A stretch of 64,000 bases of DNA from Phycomyces nitens (Eukaryota > Mucoromycota > Mucoromycetes > Mucorales > Phycomycetaceae). The DNA is taken from contig JAHRBC010000005.1 in NCBI GenBank assembly GCA_022702545.1, positions 372,001 to 436,000 of the forward strand, in the 5' to 3' direction. The notes under the pieces are model-generated. The model was not told the DNA's origin. It saw only the letters and a list, made by a program, of their open reading frames with translations, and searched no databases. The translations under genes were made by a program, and so were the position numbers. Positions within the stretch are counted from its first letter, which is position 1, and each line of letters starts with the position of its first letter. This document shows positions 48,440 through 58,622 of this stretch, one piece after another.

Positions 48440-48859
48440 TGTCTTGAAAGATGTTATTATTTATTTTTATTAAGCATGCTGCTTCTTTTGTAGAAGAATT
48501 ACCAGTATCATAGTCGCATTATTTTCTATATACTTTGCAGTTGCAACCTCAAGCAAAATGCGATAAACAGGCAGGATGCACAGGTAGTCCTCATCAGAAA
48601 AGTCTGAAAAACAAATATCAATACTTTCATCTACTCGCGATCTATCAGGGGACTGAGGAAACCATCTGACAAAAGCGAAAACGTGTTGGGTATGCTGACT
48701 GCCATGGAATGAACAGACAGTTTGTTTGTTGGCGACATAAATGAACAATGGAAGATGTATTGTATTTGTCCAGTATCTCTTCCTGATACTTTCACATATT
48801 GAACGTTCATTTACTTTACCATATTCATATTTTTGATTCTTATCTTTACTACTTTCATC
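47106..48859. other. Spacer with repeat-family outlier
   Basis: (TAA)n tracts at about 47200-47240 and 48407-48440. Contains the inverted minisatellite relative (47955-48150), listed separately. No gene is supported; open frames are short. Confidence 0.4.
47955..48150 (-). repeat. Diverged, inverted copy of the 50.8-53.5 kb repeat module
   Basis: Read on the minus strand, this segment has AAATCAGTAG...TAAATCACATGACTTG, a gap, and two units of the minisatellite core (CCGGTAATGAGTG..., then ACCATTGTACCAAACCGG). The same order of inverted-repeat arm and array is seen at 51017-51200. Only about two repeat units are present, so this looks like an unexpanded or old relative. Confidence 0.65.
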
Positions 48860-50075
48860 AGTTCACATAGTTGCAGTGTCTGTAAAATGTAATATTTGCA
48901 ATGCTCAGTTTGACGTGAGATCTAAACGAGACCAGCATATGATTGTTGGACATGTTTTAAAGATCCAAGTCGGTAAGTGTTGTTTTATGATTCTCGTATC
49001 ATCTTACTTATTACTGATTCCTACGTGTTTACCAAAATCATAAAGGGGAAATTACACTTTCGAGAGAGTCTGAAGGATTTCCGTGTTTATATGCTGTAAA
49101 GATTACCTCAAGACAGCAAAAAAAACCTGAAAGCACATTTAGCCAAGAAGCAATTAAAGTGCTCATACATTTATGACCAAAATACTGATGCCACATCTGA
49201 ATCAAGTGGAACTAGTACAACTCCAACTCCATCATCCATTCCACCCTCACCAACAACAGATGATCACTTAATCTTTAAGGATATCGACATATCTACTCAA
49301 TTTCGTTCTTTCAGAGATTACATAAACAACTGCATACAGCAGGGTATTATTATCACCATCAAAGACCAAGTGCAGCACTCACAGCCATTTATACCAACAG
49401 ATTTTGTCATTATATAATTAAACAACTTGGAATGCCCTATCAGTCTTTTTCAACCGAAATAATCACACGATACTTGGAAGTGTTTATGAGTCCTCAAAAA
49501 GAGGACTTGGATAATAATGTGGCATTTCGATGGTAATTGCAACTTTTGGCTAGGACGAGAAGAAGAAAAAAGACATCATGAAAAGGGGACAATTGGATAC
49601 TCAAAATTCAATTGAATAGGACATTTGTGAGTGATGACGAAAACCAAGCCAGTGACCTGGCACATCAATCAACATAATACATGGAGCAATGTTGAGCCAT
49701 CGCATTGGTTGTAGCAAAGTTAAATCACGATACCAAGCACTCAATCACTGGCTTGTTGGCATTGATCCGGTGCGTGTTGCTACATTGGCCAAAAATCCTA
49801 CTTTCTACATCCTCAATCGCATCAAAGCCGATCTCTATGGCATGTGTGAAATTGCTCATATCCAACTTCCATTTAGTCTTGATCAGATACCGCTTTTCAT
49901 TTCACAATTGAATAAGGCTATCAAGGTCATTTCTTGTTTTCAGAATGTAGTAAGCGGCAATAAGCACAACTACGCCCGAAATCCAAAGACACCAACAGAA
50001 AACACAATACACCAGATCATTGATACCAAAGTCTTGAAGAAGAGAAAAACAATCTTTAGTCATTACTCTTATTAA
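48860..50075 (+). pseudogene. Degenerate family member with C2H2 zinc-finger start and PD-(D/E)XK-family C-terminus
   Basis: The first exon piece (about 48880-48972) encodes VKCNICNAQFDVRSKRDQHM plus IVGH, a C2H2 zinc finger, and ends at a GTAAGT donor. A second, broken finger-like piece follows (FPC..., then LKAHLAKKQLKCSYIYDQ in another frame), then a Ser/Thr/Pro-rich linker. Further pieces up to 49535 lie in alternate frames with an in-frame stop. The end (49689-50075) encodes a 128-residue stretch with FYILNRIKADLYGMCEIAHI and LPFSLDQIPLFISQL that matches in pattern the C-terminal domains at 39.6-39.9 and 42.7-42.96 kb, then a Lys-rich tail. At least two frameshifts make it a pseudogene. 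It suggests that full-length members carry N-terminal zinc fingers. Confidence 0.45.
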
Positions 50076-50850
50076 TTATTATTCTACTTTATCAGCTTTT
50101 CCATTATATATATATCCTCCTGTTTATCATGTCATTAAAAAAAAATCAATTCATATCAAGCTCTGTAGCTTTGGGAGCTACACTTTGATTGGTGTAGATG
50201 AGCAACTCTGTGGCTTTTTTTATACGAGTTGCCGTGTTTAAGCTATGCAAAAGCTTGCTTGTTCATCGTGTGATATTTGCTCATCAGCATTTTTATAGGT
50301 AAATAAAAAAAAAACATATTTTGCCAATTCCCTCTCTCTCTTTGTAAAATCTGGAGAGAACTATATGGCAAAAGCATAAATAAGACACTACTCAACACTC
50401 TTATGCCTCATAGTAGAGCCATAATGAATCTTGCAATCCTTGTTTGGTCTCAAAAGGGGATCTTAACCACCAAACTCATCCACTGAGACACTGCCTGATT
50501 ATCAAGTTCCATAGTGAATAAATCAGCTAATTGCATCCATAAAACCGTCTCACTTTGAAGCAAAATGCAAAAGATATATTTTAGCTACAAAATACTGATT
50601 TTGATTGGAATGACCTGGATCTCATAATACAACATAGGTACTCATAATACAAAGTATTCAAGAAAGTATTAAATTTTAAGCAGAGAAAAAAAAAAGGGGA
50701 ATGCTTTTGGGAGGCAGGCGTAGTTTGAACGTTTTTTCTTTTTTTTTGGCACGATATTGGGCTCAGAATCAGCGACTTTTCTGCTGACTGTATTCTTGGG
50801 GGTCAATATAGACAGTGTATTTTATTTATATCTTTAACCCGAGTTTTTCT
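50076..50850. other. Spacer before the repeat module
   Basis: AT-rich, no gene. A pair of similar phrases (GCTCTGTAGCTTTGGGAGCT and CAACTCTGTGGCTTTTTTT) near 50159-50222 is too short to interpret. Confidence 0.35.
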
Positions 50851-51957
50851 ATATATTTAAAATTCTATAAAATTAGAAGTCATGTGATTTACGTTTTTTT
50901 CCCCCCCCCCCCTCTCTCCTTTCAATTTCTTTTTTCTTTTTACAAATTCTTTTCTTTTTATACATCCACACACAAAAATACACTTAAACACCTCTCTTAA
51001 AATCAGACATCTTTATAAATCACATGACTTATCATCAGAGTTATTTTTCACCCATTTTTTTAAAAAAAACCCAAATTGCCAGTAAAATCAACGAATCAAC
51101 CAAACCAGTAAATTAGTAATCAGTGAAGTCGACGACTGAACCAAACCGATGAATTAGTAATCAGTGAAGTCAACGACTGAACCAAACCGATGAATTAATA
51201 ATCAGTGAAGTCTACGACTGAGCCTAAGCAGTAGAAACATATAAGTTGCGAAGTCTACGACTGAGCCAAACCGGTCGAAACGTATAAGTTGTGAAGTCTA
51301 CGACTGAGCCAAACCGGTAGAACCATATAAAATGCGAAGTCTACGACTGAGCCAAACCGGTCGAAACGTATAAAATGCAAAGTCTACGACTGAGCCAAAC
51401 CGGTAGAAACGTATAAGTAGCGAAGTCTACGACTGAGCCAAACCGGTAGAAACGTATAAGTAGCAAAGTCTACGACTGAGCCAAACCAGTAGAAATGTAT
51501 AAGTTGCGAAGTCTACGACTGAGCCAAACCAGTAGAAATGTATAAGTAGCGAAGTCAACGACTGAGCCAAACCGGTCGAAACGTATAAGTTGCGAAGTCT
51601 ACGACTGAGCCAAACCGGTAAAAACGTATAAGTTGCAAAGTCTACGACTGAGCCAAACCGGTAAAAACGTATAAGTTGCAAAGTCTACGACTGAGCCAAA
51701 CCGGTCGAAACATATAAAATGCGAAGTCTACGACTGAGCCAAACCGGTCGAAACATTTAAACTGCGAAGTCTGCGACTGAGCTTAACCAGTAAAAATATT
51801 TAAACTGCGAAGTCTACGACTGAGCTAAAGAAGTAGAACCATATAACATGCGAAGTCTACGACTGAGCCAAACCAGTAAACGTATTACTTGCGAAGTCAA
51901 CGACTGAGCCCAACCGGTGTGGTGCCCGCGTAAGCGGGGAAGGAGCGTAAGCTCCTG
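50850..51957 (+). repeat. Repeat module 1: inverted repeat, pyrimidine spacer, minisatellite, twin hairpins
   Basis: The left part has a 15-base inverted repeat (AAGTCATGTGATTTA near 50880, TAAATCACATGACTT near 51019) around a C/T-rich spacer with a C10 run. A lead-in (GCCAGTAAAATCAACGAATC) is followed by about three 41-base units and about sixteen 43-base units with the core AAGTCTACGACTGAGCCAAA and CCGGT. It ends in two adjacent hairpins at 51925-51956. Confidence 0.9.
51925..51956. other. Twin GTAA-loop hairpins ending module 1
   Basis: Perfect stems CCCGC/GCGGG (51925-51938) and AGGAGC/GCTCCT (51941-51956), each closed by GTAA, a GNRA-type tetraloop if transcribed as RNA. Two bases separate them. 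Confidence 0.85.
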
Positions 51958-53495
51958 GTCTATATTCTTAAAATTTTATAAAATTAGAAGTCATGTGATT
52001 TACGTTTTTTTTTCTCCCCTCTCTCCTTTCAATTTTTTTTTTTTACAAATTCTTTTCTTTTTATACATCCACACACAAAAATATACTTAAACACCTCTCT
52101 TAAAATCAGACATCTTTATAAATCACATGACTTATCATCAGAGTTATTTTTGGCCCATTTTTTTAAAAAAAACCCAAATTGCCAGTAAAATCAACGAATC
52201 AACCAAACCAGTAAATTAGTAATCAGTGAAGTCAACGACTGAACCAAACCGATGAATTAGTAATCAGTGAAGTCTACGACTGAGCCTAAGCAGTAGAAAC
52301 ATATAAGTTGCGAAGTCTACGACTGAGCCAAACCGGTCGAAACGTATAAGTTGTGAAGTCTACGACTGAGCCAAACCGGTAGAACCATATAAAATGCGAA
52401 GTCTACGACTGAGCCAAACCGGTAGAAACATATAAGTAGCGAAGTCAACGACTGAGCCAAACCGGTAGAAACGTATAAGTAGCGAAGTCTACGACTGAGC
52501 CAAACCGGTAGAAACATATAAGTTGCGAAGTCTACGACTGAGCCAAACCGGTAGAAACGTATAAGTAGCGAAGTCTACGACTGAGCCTAACCAGTAGAAA
52601 TGTATAAGTTGCGAAGTTTACGACTGAGCCAAACCAGTAGAAACGTATAAGTAGCGAAGTCAACGACTGAGCCAAACCGGTCGAAACGTATAAGTTGCGA
52701 AGTCTACGACTGAGCCAAACCGGTAAAAACGTATAAGTTGCGAAGTCTACGACTGAGCCAAACCAGTAGAAACATATAAGTAGCAAAGTCAACGACTGAG
52801 CCTAACCAGTAGAAATGTATAAGTAGCAAAGTCTACGACTGAGCCAAACCGGTAAAAACGTATAAGTAGCGAAGTCTACGACAGAGCCAAACCGGTAGAA
52901 ACGTATAAGTAGCGAAGTCTACGACTGAGCCTAACCAGTAGAAATGTATAAGTTGCGAAGTTTACGACTGAGCCAAACCAGTAGAAACGTATAAGTAGCG
53001 AAGTCAACGACTGAGCCAAACCGGTCGAAACGTATAAGTTGCGAAGTCTACGACTGAGCCAAACCGGTAAAAACGTATAAGTTGCGAAGTCTACGACTGA
53101 GCCAAACCAGTAGAAACATATAAGTAGCGAAGTCAACGACTGAGCCTAACCAGTAGAAATGTATAAGTAGCGAAGTCTACGACTGAGCCAAACCGGTAAA
53201 AATGTATAAGTTGCGAAGTCTACGACTGAGCCAAACCGGTCGAAACATATAAAATGCGAAGTCTACGACTGAGCCAAACCGGTCGAAACATTTAAACTGC
53301 GAAGTCTGCGACTGAGCTTAACCAGTAAAAATATTTAAACTGCGAAGTCTACGACTGAGCTAAAGAAGTAGAACCATATAACATGCGAAGTCTACGACTG
53401 AGCCAAACCAGTAAACGTATTACTTGCGAAGTCAACGACTGAGCCCAACCGGTGTGGTGCCCGCGTAAGCGGGGAAGGAGCGTAAGCTCCTGGTC
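51958..53495 (+). repeat. Repeat module 2: direct duplicate with a longer array
   Basis: Repeats module 1 in the same order and orientation, nearly identical in the left part and in the last six units. The array is longer (about 29 units) because an eight-unit block of 344 bases is duplicated (52532-52875 and 52876-53219). The spacer C-run has shrunk. It ends in the same hairpin pair at 53460-53491. Confidence 0.9.
53460..53491. other. Twin GTAA-loop hairpins ending module 2
   Basis: The same 32-base pair of hairpins as at 51925-51956, with no substitutions visible. They are GC-rich in an otherwise AT-rich region. Confidence 0.85.
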
Positions 53496-56400
53496 TTATT
53501 CTTAAAATATATGATACACATATATGTACATTTTAGTAAACTTGTGTGTACAAAAGTAACGCTTTACAAAAACCATTGACAATACTAGACTAAAATATAT
53601 TGACCGGATCAAAAATTATAAGCCACTGGTTTTTACTCCACCAAGATGAAACTAAAACTGTAAAAAAATAAAATAAGACCCGATAATAAGGGCAAAGACG
53701 CCAATTGATCCCGATTAGACAAAAAGTCAAGGTACCAAAAAAAAAGAAGATCAAGAGTGCCTTTCTGCTGTAGGTCTCGACTTGGATCAATGGAAATAAC
53801 CCATAAACGAGTGTTCTGGTGCGTACAAATGGCACAATTGATGGAACAATGGCTAACCAGATAGAGAAAGGGCACAATGCAGTACAGTGCAAAGTAAAAC
53901 AAAGGAATACAGAGATTGTTTGTGCTGTAACTTATTCAGAATAAAATTATTCTCTCAAAGTTCGATTAGACTTTGTACTCTTTGAGGCGTAAAGAAAACA
54001 TTAGGGTTTACACGTGTGCCAAAATGGAAATACTAGGATTTTTTATGTCTACCACATAGGTCTGCACTGACCTAAGCTTCTTATTCCTCCACACGTGTAT
54101 TAGTCGGATGCCAACATTGAACCACAAAAACTAATGGCGTACAATATAACACAATAGAATCGAATTTTGAAGATGCAAATTCAAGACGAATTGATCGAGT
54201 GCTGGTTGTGTACGTTTCAGCAAAGTAGGACAAGGTTTGCCTTGTTTTTTTGGATAGAATTGTATCATTTTCAATAGTATGGAGAGCAATAAAGAGCCAG
54301 ATACCAAGCAATTGTGAACGAGTGAAATATATTGAGGTTTTAATTTCAATTGCCATTGTCGTTTTGCTGGAGGGTTGTCTTTGTATATTTTGGTCCATGT
54401 GAAAGACAGTGCTTTCTAAAAATACCCTTATAAAGACATAACCCATCGTGGAATATCTTTCTTGCAGTGGCTGACTTGTTTGATTCTGTCATCGTACGAT
54501 TTAACTTGCAAAAATCAAGTTTGTCGGTCTAGCCGGGCATTTCTACTCAGAATCAATCCCCCCAACTTATAGACATTTCTTATCCACATATTAAGTCTGA
54601 TTTTCTCTGGCTATCAAACTGCCATGTTTGTTAATTTTCTTTTATATTAGATTTGAGAACCAATGTCGGATATTTGCTTCTTTTTCGACAAACCAGCATG
54701 CTCCTGCTACTTGTAGAGGTTGAGGTTGCAGAATTGTATGGTTGCAAATTAAAATACCCTTGGCCACTTGTAAAGCGGCTTACATTAAAGAATTCACAAG
54801 TATTACACCAACCACGCTACCTGTATGTCCAGATCAGATATACTTTCTTTTTTTTTAAATAATAATAATAATAATCATTGCAATACTCATAGTGAGCTCA
54901 ATTCTTCTTGATGAGGTTTCATATGATAAAAAATGCAAGATTGGGTTCAGTAAAGGTCTACAAGATAACAAGACTTGTCAAAGTATATAAAACGAGCAAA
55001 AATGACCTACTGTGACACTTGTCATTGTTGGGATAAAGGTATTGTGTACGGAATTCATACGAAAAGCAGCAAATTAGGTTCCTGGGTTCTAGACCAGGCA
55101 TTTGTGTTCAAGATGGAGTAACCCACAGTTTGAAGTACAAATCGCAAACAAGCTTTAAAGCAAATTCAGGCCTCTTTATTTCTTATAAAAAAAGTCCTGG
55201 GTTTACATGTGACATGTTTATAAATATATGTCAACTATGGATATGCAAGCAAGTGTGGAAAAGTGTGGGTGTGTTTCTTTTTTGTAGCCACACGTCAATT
55301 AACATGGAACCCATATTACTATTGCCGTGCATTTTATCGACGCCCAATCTGTTTCATACTGTTTATTATCCAGAGTCTATTTTGCAATGTTTGATGTCTC
55401 GATTGACTACCTATTACAGATCTGTCGAATAAATCGTTTTGAAGGTTTATATTTACTCTTTAAGTTGTGTATCCTACATAGTAGATGTGCAATCGAAGAA
55501 TGCTGCGTTGCTTGGTAACAATTGGGGTTTCCGAGTACACTGTTTTTAAAGGATTTTCAATAGTGATTCACCAGTATAGATTTTGCATTTAAACTTTTTT
55601 TAATAAACATGTACATATATTGTTATTATTTTACATCTTTGGCTTGTGAACCCACAGGTAAAATGATTTGTTTACTTTGACGATATGTAGGCCCAGGAAA
55701 AAAAAGACTTTCAATATGCTGTCCAAGAACCATTTGAATTTCTCAAACTTTATCGCATCCGAATAAGGACCACACCCGGAATTCCGGAGCTCTTTTGACT
55801 TTCGCCATCTGAACTGTCTATTGTTTTTGTCATGTTCCTCGTTCTACTCTGGTTCTCGACTTTTTATTTTTTCCTCTCCGTAACAATTACACCCTCTCTG
55901 AGCCCTTCTTTAGTGCTCCAGGCGCTGTTAAAGCGTTCTGTTTCCAATTGGTTTTTATCGAGATGAAATTACAGAATTGAAGGGGTGGCTTTGAGATTAA
56001 TTGCAAAACAACCCTTGGAGACTATTGGGCTTTGTATCTTACTCCAGTCTTATTGTCTCTAGATGTGTACCAATGCAAGATCCAAAGACATTGGAAGGAA
56101 TAATATAACTTTGTTTTTATAGCAAAAGTTCAGCAGAATGATTACAATAAACAAGATTATATTGTATTATATCAACAGATTCTGATTGGTCTAAAAAAAA
56201 TTAAAAAGGTGTACAGTCCAAAAAATTGCAGCGGATGTGGGTGCAGGTCCCCTGCTGTTAGTAAAGAGAAATATTGGGTTTTGGAAGTTGGGCTATCAAG
56301 TGAGTATAGTCGCAGAATATAGAATATTTCAGAATACAGATAATTCTACGGTTACTTTTTGTATATGTATATTTCTAAAAAGTGTTACTTATCGACCCAT

Positions 56401-57414
56401 TATAAAAGTGTCTCGGGATCGTCGTGGTGGACAAGCGGGACTGGAGGGCCTCTTTATTATTATAATATAAATATTAAATATATATATATATTCTGTGAAC
56501 CCTTTGTTAAATCCCCATTCGGAAAAGAGGGCATAATGAATGTAACCAGCATCAGATAGTGTACAGACTATCTTTATACACAGGGCACAGCCAGTCAATA
56601 TATGCCGCCCCTGTATTTGTCTCTGACATGTCTGTCCAATCAGACCCAATGCATTTTCTGCCTTTGCCCTGTCTATAATGTGCATTTTTTTTTCATCAGC
56701 AACTAATTATTATAGTGGTGCGCAACTAGGAGCCCTCTGGCCGTGTTCCTGAGAATGGTGCTTGGGATCAAGACGTACAACCCACAAGCTTACAGGAATT
56801 TCTAGTCGGGATGTGCCAGTTCTTGAAGGACAGATTTCCTCTCGGTGGTTTGGGTAGGCTAGTCAAGCGAGCCGACTCGTCTATTTCAATGGCGCCATTG
56901 TGCCCTTTAGAAAATAGGACTTTGATGGCACTTTTGAACAAATGGCCTGCATTATGGGTTGATTAGAGGATCCAATCATACAGAGGCCAGCTGTAGATCA
57001 AAAACGAATAGGATTTATGCGCTAGGGCACTGACAGCTCATCCCTAACCTTGGCTATTTTCGCATCATACGCTTCTTTTGGTTTTATTTACGCCGCACTT
57101 ATCGGATTGGTTTCCTTTGGCTGGTGTAACCTACTGCTTCACAGCACGCCAAAGAACATGAAAGAACACACTTGCTTGCTTGACTCTAGAGTCCTATGCA
57201 ATGAGCTAGTTTGGGAGCCCAAGGGTTTATTTGGTAGCCACCACAAGGCCCTAATGGCAGTTGATTTGGGCAAAGGAACAAAAAATATAAAATAATTGGC
57301 ACCGGCCTAAGCCATGCTCATTGTGAGCAGATGACGTGACTTGAATCGACTGTTACAGAAGGGAGCCAAGGATGGGACGATTATACTCCACAAACACTCC
57401 TTGGCAAACCAGTC
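53496..57414. other. Gene-poor spacer
   Basis: No confident gene in 3.9 kb. Two stretches look more protein-like than background: a hydrophobic frame on the minus strand at 53590-53892, and a plus-strand frame at about 56730-56962 (see finding). A minus-strand frame at 54081-54350 beginning MAIEIKTSIYF also has balanced composition. None matches a family I know, and none links to others through clear splice sites. Confidence 0.4.
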
Positions 57415-57983
57415 ATGACACTAGAGGCAACCTTTGGGCAGGTCTGCAGCCGTTTCTTTCATGATGGACTCAAGGCGGCTATTGTTACTGATAGAGATGG
57501 CGTGATGATCTTGCAATGTAATGTAGTGTTTGATCAAATATTGGGGGGGTTTTTTTTAGGCATACATGATGTATAGTAATAATATATAATAATATAATAA
57601 TGATATATATCTCTACTCTTTTTCTTTTTTGAAAACAACAACAAAAAATAAAAAATAAAGGCATATCTGAAGACGCTCCTGCCAAAGTCCTGGAGCCAGC
57701 TATTCCAACAACATTTGCTGTGGCAAACAACCAGGCAAGTTTCGATCAATAACTCGACAAATCATTGACATTTCATATGCAGGCCTCAAAACTGGGATTG
57801 CAGCGTAACAAGTGCATCGTAAGCATGTATGATCTGTTTCAGGTCGTACAGATGGATCAGAATCCTCTCATCATCACCTTGGTTGGAGATGCTGCTGCTA
57901 ATACGGGACTCTTTATGAATCTGGGACAACGTATCATTGAGATGACGCAGCCGTTGGTGACTGCGCTTCAGGAAAGACAATAA
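57415..57983 (+). CDS. LAMTOR3: Ragulator complex protein LAMTOR3 (MP1) homologue
   Basis: Exons 57415-57517, 57661-57734 and 57783-57983 give 125 residues, the length of human LAMTOR3. The roadblock/LC7 fold is evident: GLKAAIVTDRDGVMIL, then PAIPTTFAVANNQASKLGL, RNKCIVSMYDLFQVVQMDQN and PLIITLVGDAAANTGLF. LAMTOR3 pairs with LAMTOR2 in the lysosome- or vacuole-bound Ragulator scaffold that recruits Rag GTPases for TORC1 activation. The second intron must be GC-AG (CAG|GCAAGT to GCAG): only this keeps the alignment intact, whereas the nearby GT shifts the frame. The first intron is TA/T-rich. The start ATG (MTLEATFGQV) is preceded by in-frame codons but no better ATG. Confidence 0.85.
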
Positions 57984-58622
57984 ACAAAAATAAACAAACA
58001 TTTTTTTGTCTTGTGTGCGGAATAAGCATCTGTGTGCACCCATGAGATGTAAAATAATAAGCAAAGTTGGATTTTATTTATAATTATAATTGTTACTATT
58101 ATTATTATTATGATTATTATGATTATTATGATTATTATTATTATTATTCAAGATGAAATTTTTGGGAAGCATCGATCGATGGTCGGAAGGCAATTGGTCT
58201 CCATAACCAATCCTACTTGTAGAAGAAGGGCAATTTTGGTAAAAAGTTACTTGTACATAAAAAGATGTATGGTCTCTAGTGACATTGTCTCTGGGTATCG
58301 CGAATGCATGTTCCGTAGGTAACATTGCAGTCATGATTGGTTATATTCGTTTTTTGGGGGGTGAGCGAAATATATATACTTCCAGAGAGGAAGACTTCTA
58401 TTTTTGGATAAATGGCGAGGTAACACAGTAAAGGTTGCTGGCATAAGAAATGGCAGCAATAGGTTCGAGATCATTTGGCTTCCAAAAGCGGAAGAGATAC
58501 GATGCGTACTCAAGAACGAGACCATATCCATACGTGAAATATCGTTTCTAAATTGGGACCGAGATTTTTAATTCTTTATAAAGACCCGGCCCAAGTCTTC
58601 CTTCTTCTTCACTACCTTTAAC
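57984..58622. other. Spacer between LAMTOR3 and lectin-like gene
   Basis: Contains a (TTA/TGA)n microsatellite at about 58090-58150. The last 60 bases, with TCTTTATAAAGACC and CTTCTTCTTCA before the ATG, look like a promoter and leader. No gene is seen. Confidence 0.45.

Noticed and set aside
51427..53136. Four minus-strand open frames of 66-86 residues as genes
   Set aside because: They are translations of the minisatellite in rotating frames, with no start context or partner exons.
51100..53491. CRISPR-like array
   Set aside because: Units are contiguous 41/43-base tandem repeats without unique spacers, the organism is a fungus and no cas genes exist. The hairpin segment GCCCGCGTAAGCGGGG only superficially resembles a type I-E repeat.
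53460..53515. Helitron 3' end
   Set aside because: A hairpin near an element end is suggestive, but no CTRR terminus follows at the expected distance and no Rep/helicase sequence is present.
57821..57844. A 24-base intron within LAMTOR3 (GTAAGC...TTTCAG)
   Set aside because: It is too short to splice, and the sequence it would remove aligns with the family's conserved strand.
18881..57983. Nutrient-signalling gene cluster (LRR/STK11IP-like, Pho80-like cyclin, LAMTOR3)
   Set aside because: The genes are tens of kilobases apart with unrelated genes and repeats between, so there is no evidence of functional clustering.
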